A DNA stretch of 12,587 bases, from the NCBI GenBank assembly GCA_000434235.1, contig FR892004.1, positions 18,413-30,999 of the forward strand, read 5' to 3'. Shown here one piece after another: positions 6,918-12,587 of this stretch (position 1 is its first letter; each line of letters starts with the position of its first letter). The notes beneath the pieces are model-generated. The model saw only the letters and a program-made list of their open reading frames with translations. It ran no database searches and was not told the DNA's origin. The DNA is from Alistipes sp. CAG:268. GTDB lineage: Bacteria; Bacteroidota; Bacteroidia; Bacteroidales; Rikenellaceae. The position numbers and the translations under genes were made by a program.

Positions 6918-8309
6918 ATGGACAACCAGAAGAAAAAAGCCATCGACCGCCGCGAATTCCTCAAACGGCTCGGCACAGGGACCGCCCTCGCATCGGCCGT
7001 CGCCCTGACGGGTTGCGCCCCGAAGGCGGGTCGGCAGGACACCCCGCAACAAGCCGGAGGAGGCATGACCTACAGGACCAACCCCACGACGGGCGACCGC
7101 GTCTCGCTGCTCGGATTCGGCATGATGCGCCTGCCGTCGGTACGCCGCAACGACACCGAGGAGATCGACCAGCAGCAGGTAAACGAGCTTGTGGACTACG
7201 CCATCGCCCACGGGGTCAATTACTTCGATACGTCGCCCGCCTACTGCCGCGGATTCTCCGAGCGGGCCACGGGAACGGCGCTTGCCCGCTATCCGCGCCA
7301 GAGCTACTACATCGCCACCAAACTGTCGAACTTCTCGCCCGCAACGTGGAGCCGCGAAGCCTCGATGGAGATGTACCGCAACTCGTTCCGCGAACTCCGG
7401 ACCGACTACATCGACTACCTGCTGCTGCACGGCATCGGCATGGGCAGCGACGGCATGAAGGAGTTCGAAGCCCGCTACATCGACAACGGCATGCTCGATT
7501 TCCTGCTGGCCGAACGCGAGGCCGGGCGCATCCGCAACCTCGGGTTCTCCTACCACGGCGACATCCGCGTATTCGACCGCATGCTCTCCGAACACAATCG
7601 CTACAAGTGGGATTTCGTGCAGATCCAGCTCAACTACCTCGACTGGCGCTACGCCAAGCAGATCAACGAGCGGAACACCAATGCCGAGTACCTCTACGGC
7701 GAGCTGGAGAAACGCGGCATCCCGGCCGTCATCATGGAACCGCTGCTGGGCGGGCGCCTCTCGAACGTGCCCAACAACATCGTGGCGCGCCTCAAGCAGC
7801 GCGAACCCGAACGGAGCATCGCCTCGTGGGCCTTCCGTTTTGCGGGGTCGTTCCCCGGGGTGCTGACCGTGCTGAGCGGCATGACCCGCATGGAGCACCT
7901 GCAGGACAATCTCGCCACCTACTGCCCGCTCGACGCGCTCACGGACGAGGAGTTCGCCTTCCTGCAGCAGACCGCCGACCTGATGATGCAGTTCGACACG
8001 ATCCCCTGCAACGACTGCAAATACTGCATGCCCTGCCCCTACGGGCTCGACATCCCGGCCATCCTGCTCCACTACAACAAGTGCCTCAACGAGGGCAATA
8101 TCGCCGACAACGTGCAGGACGAGAACTACCGCAAGGCCCGGCGCGCCTACCTTGTAGGCTACGACCGCAGCGTACCCCGCCTGCGGCAGGCCGACCACTG
8201 CATCGGCTGCAACCAGTGCTCGCCCCACTGCCCGCAGGGGATCGACATCCCCCGCGAGCTGCACCGGATCAGCGACTATGTCGAACGGCTCAGACGCAAC
8301 AAGCCATGA
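6918..8309 (+). CDS. Tat-exported lipoprotein aldo/keto reductase with C-terminal 2[4Fe-4S] domain
   Basis: 463 residues in three parts. The N-terminus has a Tat motif DRREFLKRLG (10-19) and then a lipobox ALTGC with C33, so it is probably a lipid-anchored periplasmic protein exported folded with cofactors. The aldo/keto reductase barrel (about 60-340) keeps the catalytic tetrad: D104 and Y109 in YFDTSPAY, K135 in ATKLS, and H171 in LLLHG. A late SGMTRMEHLQDN segment (320-331) matches the family's cofactor-binding region. The C-terminal ferredoxin module has C364, C367, C370, C373 and C428, C431, C434, C438. NADPH is not expected in the periplasm, so the Fe-S clusters may supply electrons instead, fitting the polyferredoxin upstream; this is inference. 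The substrate is unknown. The start follows the preceding stop by 12 bases; the stop overlaps the next start. Confidence 0.9.
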   Translation: MDNQKKKAIDRREFLKRLGTGTALASAVALTGCAPKAGRQDTPQQAGGGMTYRTNPTTGDRVSLLGFGMMRLPSVRRNDTEEIDQQQVNELVDYAIAHGVNYFDTSPAYCRGFSERATGTALARYPRQSYYIATKLSNFSPATWSREASMEMYRNSFRELRTDYIDYLLLHGIGMGSDGMKEFEARYIDNGMLDFLLAEREAGRIRNLGFSYHGDIRVFDRMLSEHNRYKWDFVQIQLNYLDWRYAKQINERNTNAEYLYGELEKRGIPAVIMEPLLGGRLSNVPNNIVARLKQREPERSIASWAFRFAGSFPGVLTVLSGMTRMEHLQDNLATYCPLDALTDEEFAFLQQTADLMMQFDTIPCNDCKYCMPCPYGLDIPAILLHYNKCLNEGNIADNVQDENYRKARRAYLVGYDRSVPRLRQADHCIGCNQCSPHCPQGIDIPRELHRISDYVERLRRNKP

Positions 8310-8743
8310 TCGGAGAGCTGGTACGCACACTCCGCGAAGGGGGACATACGCTCGTCGTGGCCAACGGGGCGCAGATCCGCACGTTCGACCGCCGGGGCGT
8401 AGCCGACCTCCATACACTGCTGACCGACGGCGGGGAGTTCTTGCGCGGCGCCACGGTGGCCGACAAGGTCGTGGGGAAGGCCGCGGCGGCACTCATGCTG
8501 CTGGGCGGCGTCAGCGAAATGCACACGGAGGTCATCAGCCGGCCGGCACTCGACCTCCTTGCGGGAAGCGGCATGCGGGTCGGCTACGAAGTCGAGGTGC
8601 CCCATGTCATCAACCGGAACAGGACGGGCTGGTGCCCGCTCGAGACACGCTGCCGCGACTGCCGGACCGCCCGGGAATGCCTCGAGCGGATCGAGGAGTT
8701 CCTGCAGCAGCAACAGATCGGAACAACGAACGAATCAAAATAA
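8306..8743 (+). CDS. DUF1893 family protein (TM1506-like, deaminase-like fold)
   Basis: 145 residues matching DUF1893, whose Thermotoga member TM1506 has a cytidine-deaminase-like fold without known activity. Family landmarks are LHTLLTDGGEFLRGATVADKVVGKAAA (about 35-61, the conserved core), a VISRPAL stretch (about 77-82) and the closing NRNRTGWCPLE (103-113). The role is unknown; I would not assign deaminase activity, because no HxE...PCxxC zinc signature is present. The tail contains C110, C116, C119 and C125 (CPLETRCRDCRTAREC), spacing that could bind a metal or Fe-S cluster. The ATG overlaps the stop of the reductase gene in an ATGA arrangement, so translation of the two is probably coupled. 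No signal peptide, so cytoplasmic, unlike the two gene products before it. Confidence 0.85.
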   Translation: MIGELVRTLREGGHTLVVANGAQIRTFDRRGVADLHTLLTDGGEFLRGATVADKVVGKAAAALMLLGGVSEMHTEVISRPALDLLAGSGMRVGYEVEVPHVINRNRTGWCPLETRCRDCRTARECLERIEEFLQQQQIGTTNESK

Positions 8744-8749
8744 ACATCC

Positions 8750-9277
8750 ATGCAAACGCACACTGCAGAATCCGTCCCGGTCAGGCTCCACTCGCTGACC
8801 TACGGAGAGACCAAGACTTATCTGTTCGCGGCGCTGTTCATCGCCGGAAACATCCTCCTGCCGCAACTGTGCCACCTCGCACCGCTCGGGGGTGTCCGCT
8901 GGCTGCCGATCTACTGCTTCACGCTCGTCGGCGCCTGCAAATACGGCTGGCGCGTCGGGCTGCTCACGGCCCTTCTTTCGCCGCTGATCAACTCCGCGCT
9001 CTTCGGGATGCCGGCCGCCGCGGCACTGCCCCCGATTCTGGCGAAATCGCTTCTGCTGGCCGGAGCGGCCGGATATGCCGCCGCACGCTTCCGCAAGGCC
9101 TCGCTTGCAGTGCTGGCCGCAGTCATACTTACCTACCAGGCAGCAGGAACGCTCTTCGAATGGGCGTGGGTCGGCGATCTGCAAACGGCACTGCAGGATT
9201 TCCGAATCGGAGTTCCGGGCATGCTGCTGCAGCTCTTCGGAGGCTGGCTGGTCATCAACCGCCTGATCCGCAGGTAA
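8750..9277 (+). CDS. ECF transporter S-component-like membrane protein
   Basis: 175 residues, strongly hydrophobic, with about six membrane segments (roughly 23-40, 51-66, 67-85, 92-112, 117-136, 154-170), the size and topology of substrate-binding S components of energy-coupling-factor vitamin and metal importers. No ATPase (EcfA) or coupling subunit (EcfT) gene is nearby, so it would need a shared module encoded elsewhere. No diagnostic substrate motif is recognised. It starts 6 bases after the DUF1893 stop and is the last gene of the operon, ending before a GC-rich hairpin. The context suggests import of a cofactor or precursor used by the redox proteins, which is inference. A non-ECF small membrane protein is the alternative. 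Confidence 0.7.
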   Translation: MQTHTAESVPVRLHSLTYGETKTYLFAALFIAGNILLPQLCHLAPLGGVRWLPIYCFTLVGACKYGWRVGLLTALLSPLINSALFGMPAAAALPPILAKSLLLAGAAGYAAARFRKASLAVLAAVILTYQAAGTLFEWAWVGDLQTALQDFRIGVPGMLLQLFGGWLVINRLIRR

Positions 9278-9311
9278 ACGACAGGTAAGGCGAGCCTCTG
9301 CCTCAGATCTC

Positions 9312-9338
9312 CGCCGCGGCCTATGGAAGGCCGCGGCG
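9312..9338 (+). terminator. GC-rich hairpin after the redox operon
   Basis: A perfect 10-base stem, CGCCGCGGCC (9312-9321) with GGCCGCGGCG (9329-9338), encloses a 7-base loop. It begins 34 bases after the operon's last stop. The downstream T-run is short (ATCCGTTTCC), so it may be a weak intrinsic or Rho-assisted terminator. Confidence 0.6.
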
Positions 9339-9440
9339 ATCCGTTTCCGGAGGCGGCAGGAAAAAAGCAGAGATGAGCGGAAAGAAACCGGAAGACTCCG
9401 GGGATTCAGAAAGGGCACGAAAAACCGGAATCCCGCCCCG

Positions 9441-9471
9441 AAAAAAACCGGAACCCCGCAAGGAGTTCCGG
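9441..9471 (-). terminator. Rho-independent terminator of the small HTH gene
   Basis: On the minus strand a 10-base stem (CCGGAACTCC with GGGGTTCCGG, one G-U wobble) has a 4-base loop and is followed directly by seven Ts (9441-9447 on this strand are As). It starts 46 bases after the gene's stop. This is a textbook intrinsic terminator. Confidence 0.88.
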
Positions 9472-9517
9472 CCTATCCGGCTGTGGCGCCGGACCATCCG
9501 TATTTTGATCGATCGAG

Positions 9518-9757
9518 CTATTGCTCGCTCAGGATACGCATCGCAACGTCGAGAATCGTCGTATCGTCCAAGGTAACGACACCGCCGTCCGGTCCCGGTT
9601 CGAAGTGCACACCGACGCATTCTTTGGCCTCGTGTTTGCCTCCGAAGTAGTTACGAACAGTCTCTACATCAATTCCCAATTCATCTGCAATGCGTTGCGA
9701 GCTGCCGCTCGGCAGCCGGTCCTTGATACGACGCAACTCGTTAAATGTGATAATCAT
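9518..9757 (-). CDS. Small conserved HTH (DNA-binding) protein
   Basis: 79 residues. SGSSQRIADELGIDVETVRN (17-36) has the spacing of a helix-turn-helix: a helix ending in ADELG, then the recognition helix VETVRNYFGG (31-40). The second half carries a conserved-looking EPGPDGG turn (53-59) and the acidic ending TLDDTTILDVAMRIL. I recall similar 75-85 residue proteins in Bacteroidetes annotated only as DNA-binding; targets are unknown. The ATG at 9755-9757 fits the first structured residues MIITFNELRRIK. The gene is monocistronic, with its own promoter and a strong terminator. It lies between, and opposite or away from, its neighbours, so nothing ties it to them functionally. Confidence 0.85.
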   Translation of the reverse strand: MIITFNELRRIKDRLPSGSSQRIADELGIDVETVRNYFGGKHEAKECVGVHFEPGPDGGVVTLDDTTILDVAMRILSEQ

Positions 9758-9792
9758 ATCCGTCGAATTTTAGGTGTGATAGTTCTGTACTA

Positions 9793-9824
9793 CTAAATTA
9801 ATACAATTTTGTTAAATTACAAAA
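9793..9824 (-). promoter_or_regulatory. Promoter of the small HTH gene
   Basis: On the minus strand TTTTG (9820-9824) is followed after exactly 19 bases by TAATTTAG (9793-9800), one mismatch from TAnnTTTG. This is the expected Bacteroidetes -33/-7 layout in an AT-rich block, giving a leader of about 30 bases before the ATG at 9757. Confidence 0.65.
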
Positions 9825-9971
9825 TTTCCGCAGGAAAAAGTACCCGAAAAAAGGGTCGGAAGAGAGGGTGCAGGCCTGGCACGAAACCGGACCGCAGCAG
9901 GCTCCGCCAACAGAACGGAGCAAAAAACGGACCAGCAGTCGGCAACGCAGGAGATCGGTCTGCCGGACGGC

Positions 9972-10008
9972 AAAAAAAACGGGGAGACCCGGTTGAGGTC
10001 TCCCTGTT
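9972..10008 (-). terminator. Rho-independent terminator of the FKBP lipoprotein operon
   Basis: On the minus strand AACAGGGAGACC pairs with GGTCTCCCCGTT (12 bases, one G-U wobble) around a 7-base loop, followed by a run of Ts (eight As at 9972-9979 on this strand, the last two also pairing in the stem). It starts 54 bases after the stop of the last gene. Confidence 0.9.
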
Positions 10009-10062
10009 TCTGGTGACGGATTCCGCACAAAGCCCCGATCCGGCCGGGCGCATGCGACGGGA

Positions 10063-11643
10063 TCAATCCTCCTCGGGCTCGATGTAAATCTCGAAGATCA
10101 GCGGCGTATAGGGCAGGATCTCGGTATTGACGGTCGTCGTGGTCTCGGAGGTATCCTCGTAACCGCTTCCATAGCCGTAACCGTAGCCGTAGCCGTAACT
10201 GTAATAGGGATCGTAATAGCCGCCGTAGTAACCGCCGTAATAACCGCCGTAATAGGGATTGTAGTAACCGCTGTTACCATAGAGGCTGTTGTAGTAGTAC
10301 ATCATGTTGAGGTAGTCGAGGTAGTTGGACGAATAGCCGTTCGACTCGGTGATCGATCCGCCCGTCTTGCCCGTCGATCCGTAGGCGTTCGTCGAAGTCG
10401 TGACCAGTGCGGCCCACTGCCCGTACTGGAGTTTCGGAACGCCATAGTACCATGCCGTGATCATCGAGTGCTCCTCGGGCGTATAGGAGAGCGCCTCTCC
10501 CTCCGAGGCGACCTCGCCGTAGATCAGCTCCTTCACCTCGTCGATGTTCGTGTCGAAGATGAAACCGTCGAGGAAACGGCCGATATACCAGATCTTGGCC
10601 GTACCGTCCAGCTGCACCGAATCGGCCTTCAGCTCCTTGATCCCCGGATAGGGATTCTCCTCGTCGGGATGGAACCGCTTGACCAGCGCCTCGTTGATCT
10701 TCGCCTCGAGAGCCGCCATCGAACCCTCATTGACATAGGGCTCGAAACCGACGGCATAGGGGTTCGGGAATTTCAGCGTTGTCTGCGGGTCGGCCGGGTT
10801 GAAACGGTAGTTCACGTAGACCTGCGGGATCGTATCGTTGGCGCTCACCCACTGCTCGGCCACGTTGTAGGGATGGTCGGGGTCCTCGGGATCCGTCGGC
10901 AGGGGCTTGCTCTCGGCATCCTTCGTCTCCTCCTCCTTGGCATACTTTCGCAGGCCGCCGTTGGCCGCGCAATAGTCGTCCACGTCGCGGCCCTCGCGCT
11001 CGAGCGGGTTCTTGATCGTATCGAGGATCGTAAGCTCCATGATGTAGGGATGGTTGTCGTCGAGCGAGAACTGGCCCTCGTATCCGCCGCTGCCGACCGT
11101 AAGGCTTCCGGACACGCGCGACGGAAGGTAGAGGCGGATCTTGTCGCCCTCACGCAGCTGGTACTCCGTGGAGATTCCCTTGGCGGCGGCATACTCCTCG
11201 TCGAGCTTGAGCGTATTGAGCATCGCCAGCGTCGTACCGTCGGACACTCCGGCCGTCAAGGCGTTGCAATAACGGAAATAGGGCACGTAGTGGGTGTATT
11301 TCGTGAAGGTGCCGACCTGGTGGGCCCGTGCGGCGTTGCGCGTGACGATGATGTTGCCCGCAAGGTCGCAGCCCGTGAAATCGAAAGTCACCCAGCAGGC
11401 CGTGTCGCTGATCGGTTTCACATCGTCCGAGGCTCCCGAAGCCTCGAGCACATCGACGTAGTAGCCGCCGTTGTCCTGGAGGTTCTTCACCAGATCGGGG
11501 TGATTCTGGGTCATCCACGCCTCGAGGGCCATATCCTCGAACTTGTCGAACGATTCGGATTCCTCCTTGGCGCAGGATGCGAACAATACGGCTCCGACGG
11601 CGGAGAAATACAGAAAACGTGTGAGCAATTTCATATGTTTCAT
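10063..11643 (-). CDS. FKBP-like lipoprotein with two FKBP-type domains and a Tyr/Gly-rich insert
   Basis: 526 residues. A lipoprotein signal ends in LFASC (C24), followed by acidic AKEESES. The second FKBP domain (about 345-526) is the clearer: IWYIGRFLDGFIFDTN (351-366) matches the YTGxLxDGxxFDSS strand, VPKLQYGQWAALVTTSTNAYG (402-422) the KxGxxxxxxIPxxxAYG strand, and PYTPLIFEIYI (511-521) the final PPNxPLxFEVEL strand. Between AYG and PYTPL, where FKBPs have a short 80s loop, lies about 85 residues, with Tyr/Gly-rich 449-496. Residues about 40-210 form a more degenerate copy (WVTFDFTG, REGDKIRLYLP, HPYIMELTILD). Prolyl isomerase activity is possible but the usual aromatic pocket is not verified. 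ATG 11643 chosen; ATG 11634 and TTG 11646 are alternatives. It lies 39 bases after the preceding gene, in one operon. Confidence 0.8.
   Translation of the reverse strand: MKHMKLLTRFLYFSAVGAVLFASCAKEESESFDKFEDMALEAWMTQNHPDLVKNLQDNGGYYVDVLEASGASDDVKPISDTACWVTFDFTGCDLAGNIIVTRNAARAHQVGTFTKYTHYVPYFRYCNALTAGVSDGTTLAMLNTLKLDEEYAAAKGISTEYQLREGDKIRLYLPSRVSGSLTVGSGGYEGQFSLDDNHPYIMELTILDTIKNPLEREGRDVDDYCAANGGLRKYAKEEETKDAESKPLPTDPEDPDHPYNVAEQWVSANDTIPQVYVNYRFNPADPQTTLKFPNPYAVGFEPYVNEGSMAALEAKINEALVKRFHPDEENPYPGIKELKADSVQLDGTAKIWYIGRFLDGFIFDTNIDEVKELIYGEVASEGEALSYTPEEHSMITAWYYGVPKLQYGQWAALVTTSTNAYGSTGKTGGSITESNGYSSNYLDYLNMMYYYNSLYGNSGYYNPYYGGYYGGYYGGYYDPYYSYGYGYGYGYGSGYEDTSETTTTVNTEILPYTPLIFEIYIEPEED
10156..10302 (-). 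repeat. Tandem Tyr/Gly-coding repeats inside the FKBP lipoprotein gene
   Basis: The coding strand has about five consecutive TA(C/T)GG(C/T) hexamers, giving the YG run at residues 483-492, and three 12-base units coding GGYY at 466-477. These sit among further Tyr-rich sequence (449-465). All unit lengths are multiples of three, so expansion or contraction would keep the frame and only change the loop's length. Confidence 0.8.
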
Positions 11644-11682
11644 CAAATACTGTTTCGTGTCAGGTCCATTTCGGCGGCATCG

Positions 11683-12279
11683 TCACTCGACCGCATCGAC
11701 CGTGAAGAACCACGCCAGGGGGCTCTCACGCGCGATTGTTGAGAAATTCGTGTCGCCATAGGCCATGTTGTAGGTCATGTAGGCCTCCACCTCGTCGCCC
11801 TGGCGGCAACCCAATAACGCAAGGCGCAGGCCTTTTATTATGTTTCCGCTGCGCATGTCGATCTGAAGCGGCTCGAAGGACCAGGCCCCCGAGGTCAGCC
11901 CCATCTCCTCATAGGCACTCTTCAGCAGGGGGTCGTTCGAATAGAACGGGAAGGTGCTGTCGGTGATGTTCGCAAAATTGAAGACATAGGCGCGGAAGGT
12001 GATCGTCACTTTCGACGAGGCCGTCACCTCCGTCCGCCCGGGCCGGGCCGGATCGTAGTAATTATCGATGTAGCGGTAGACGGTATTCCCCAACGTCGTG
12101 TAGAACGCCTGCTGACTCTCGGTATCGACCTCCGATTCGTCCACAAGCGTCGGCGAATGGGTCGCGGTCAGGTACGAGACGATGCGTTCGCGCTGCTGCG
12201 GAAGCGTCTCCTCCTCTTCGGAGCAGGCGCCGCAGAGCACAAGCGGCAGGGCAAGCAGGATGGCGGACAATCTTTTCAT
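11683..12279 (-). CDS. FKBP-like lipoprotein, probably surface-exposed
   Basis: 198 residues. The signal peptide (1-18) ends in a lipobox CGAC with C19, followed by SEEEE, which closely resembles the acidic Bacteroides lipoprotein export signal that sends lipoproteins to the cell surface. One FKBP-like domain covers about 85-198: KVTITFRAYVFN (90-101), IIKGLRLALLGCRQGDEVEAY (147-167) matching the VIxGWexgLxxMxxGEkxxx segment, YNMAYGD (170-176) matching the AYG motif, and SPLAWFFTVDAV (186-197) matching the closing NxPLxFxVEL strand. Whether it isomerises prolyl bonds is open; several aromatic pocket positions seem changed. It is the first gene of the operon, with the second FKBP-like lipoprotein 39 bases downstream, suggesting the two work together. 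ATG 12279 is the only start giving the complete signal. Confidence 0.82.
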   Translation of the reverse strand: MKRLSAILLALPLVLCGACSEEEETLPQQRERIVSYLTATHSPTLVDESEVDTESQQAFYTTLGNTVYRYIDNYYDPARPGRTEVTASSKVTITFRAYVFNFANITDSTFPFYSNDPLLKSAYEEMGLTSGAWSFEPLQIDMRSGNIIKGLRLALLGCRQGDEVEAYMTYNMAYGDTNFSTIARESPLAWFFTVDAVE

Positions 12280-12295
12280 CGGGCTATATATTGTG

Positions 12296-12303
12296 CAAAT
12301 TTA
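12296..12303 (-). promoter_or_regulatory. Promoter of the FKBP lipoprotein operon (-7 element)
   Basis: On the minus strand this reads TAAATTTG, an exact TAnnTTTG match, only 16 bases before the ATG, implying a leader of about 10 bases. A TTTGTTG sequence lies upstream, its TTTG 25 bases and its final TTG 22 bases from the -7 element, slightly longer than the usual 19-21. Confidence 0.65.
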
Positions 12304-12355
12304 CAAAAACAATCCGATTTACACACAACAAACGGAAAAAATTGCCCGGTTCGTA

Positions 12356-12399
12356 CGGCAGCAGGAAGAAAAAAGCGCGAAACGCCCGGCAGCAGGAAG
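12356..12399. repeat. 13-base direct repeat in the intergenic region
   Basis: CGGCAGCAGGAAG occurs at 12356-12368 and again at 12387-12399, with shorter relatives (CCGGCAGG, CCGGCAGC) near 12411 and 12431. The surrounding 12304-12515 shows no gene that I recognise. Function unknown. Confidence 0.4.
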
Positions 12400-12515
12400 G
12401 CGGGCGAGCAGCCGGCAGGCAAAGAAAGCCGGCAGCAAAGAAGCGGACCGGATCGGCCGCAGGGCAAGATACGGAGCGTGGTACGGAGCAGCGGCAACCG
12501 GCCCGACGGCGCGGG

Positions 12516-12587
12516 TCAGCGGCGGCGCAGATAGTCGCGGCGGGGGCTCTTGAGCCGCTGCCGCCGACGCTGGTTTTCTCCCGTGGC
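12516..12587 (-). CDS. C-terminal end of an unrecognised protein (cut by right edge)
   Basis: A minus-strand frame enters from the right edge and ends with TGA at 12516-12518 after 23 residues, finishing RLKSPRRDYLRRR. The very basic tail looks like a natural disordered C-terminus, but it is too short to identify the family, and GC-rich DNA often has open frames by chance. It would be transcribed in the same direction as the FKBP operon but has 236 bases and a separate promoter between. Confidence 0.4.
   Translation of the reverse strand, partial: ATGENQRRRQRLKSPRRDYLRRR

Larger units (their letters stand above)
9278..9517. other. Intergenic region between convergent redox operon and HTH gene
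   Basis: This holds only the two hairpin terminators listed separately (9312-9338 for the plus-strand operon, 9441-9471 for the minus-strand gene) and purine-rich spacer with several CCGGAA words. No coding potential is recognised on either strand. Confidence 0.6.
9758..10062. other. Intergenic region between the HTH gene and the FKBP lipoprotein operon
   Basis: The left end (9758-9830) is the AT-rich promoter and leader of the HTH gene. The right part holds the terminator of the FKBP operon (9972-10008). Between them, 9831-9971 is GC- and purine-rich and I see no gene, RNA or clear repeat in it. Confidence 0.6.

Noticed and set aside
6510..8492. 660-codon open frame on the minus strand
   Set aside because: Antisense to the polyferredoxin, AKR and DUF1893 genes, all of which have clear family motifs; the minus-strand product has none.
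10468..11742. 424-codon open frame on the plus strand
   Set aside because: Shadow of the FKBP-like lipoprotein gene, which has a lipoprotein signal, a promoter and a terminator on the minus strand.
12360..12395. Terminator for the right-edge minus-strand gene
   Set aside because: A T-run exists on the minus strand (A-run near 12369-12374), but the adjacent stem GCG/CGC is only three pairs and too weak to call.

Overview
The window looks like chromosomal DNA from a GC-rich member of the Bacteroidales, most likely Alistipes or another Rikenellaceae genus. Four things point there: several upstream regions carry the Bacteroidetes promoter element TAnnTTTG in place of an E. coli -10 box, starts lack Shine-Dalgarno sequences, lipoproteins carry an acidic stretch right after the lipid-bearing cysteine, and the gene families (fused SecDF, orphan DnaK, NapH/NapG-like polyferredoxin with an exported aldo/keto reductase) are typical of the phylum. 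The genus is an inference; the phylum is well supported.

Layout, left to right. (1) 1-1271, minus: the N-terminal part of SecD/SecDF, running off the left edge. (2) 1650-2957, plus: a secreted GH29 alpha-L-fucosidase with its own promoter. (3) A bidirectional terminator, then dnaK on the minus strand (3098-5014). (4) A 341-bp divergent control region with an unusual cluster of TGNCA boxes on the dnaK side and an AT-rich palindrome over the promoter on the other side. (5) 5356-9277, plus: a tightly packed redox operon. It holds a NapH/NapG-like membrane polyferredoxin split by a frameshift at a G6 run, a Tat-exported lipoprotein aldo/keto reductase with a C-terminal 2[4Fe-4S] module, a DUF1893 protein, and an ECF-transporter S-component-like membrane protein. 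(6) 9518-9757, minus: a single small HTH protein with its own promoter and terminator. (7) 10063-12279, minus: a two-gene operon of FKBP-like lipoproteins, the second with a long Tyr/Gly-rich insert in an FKBP loop. (8) The last 24 codons of an unrecognised minus-strand gene at the right edge.

SecDF, DnaK and the FKBP-like lipoproteins all concern protein export or folding but sit in separate transcription units. The most interesting system is the 5356-9277 operon. Its gene order suggests an electron path from the quinone pool or cytoplasm, through membrane and periplasmic [4Fe-4S] clusters, to a periplasmic aldo/keto-reductase-fold protein, with a deaminase-fold protein and a vitamin-type importer subunit in the same transcript. 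The substrate is unknown. The G6 run forms a textbook -1 slippery heptamer that would rejoin the two polyferredoxin halves, so the break may be recoding, mutation or sequencing error; the sequence alone cannot decide.
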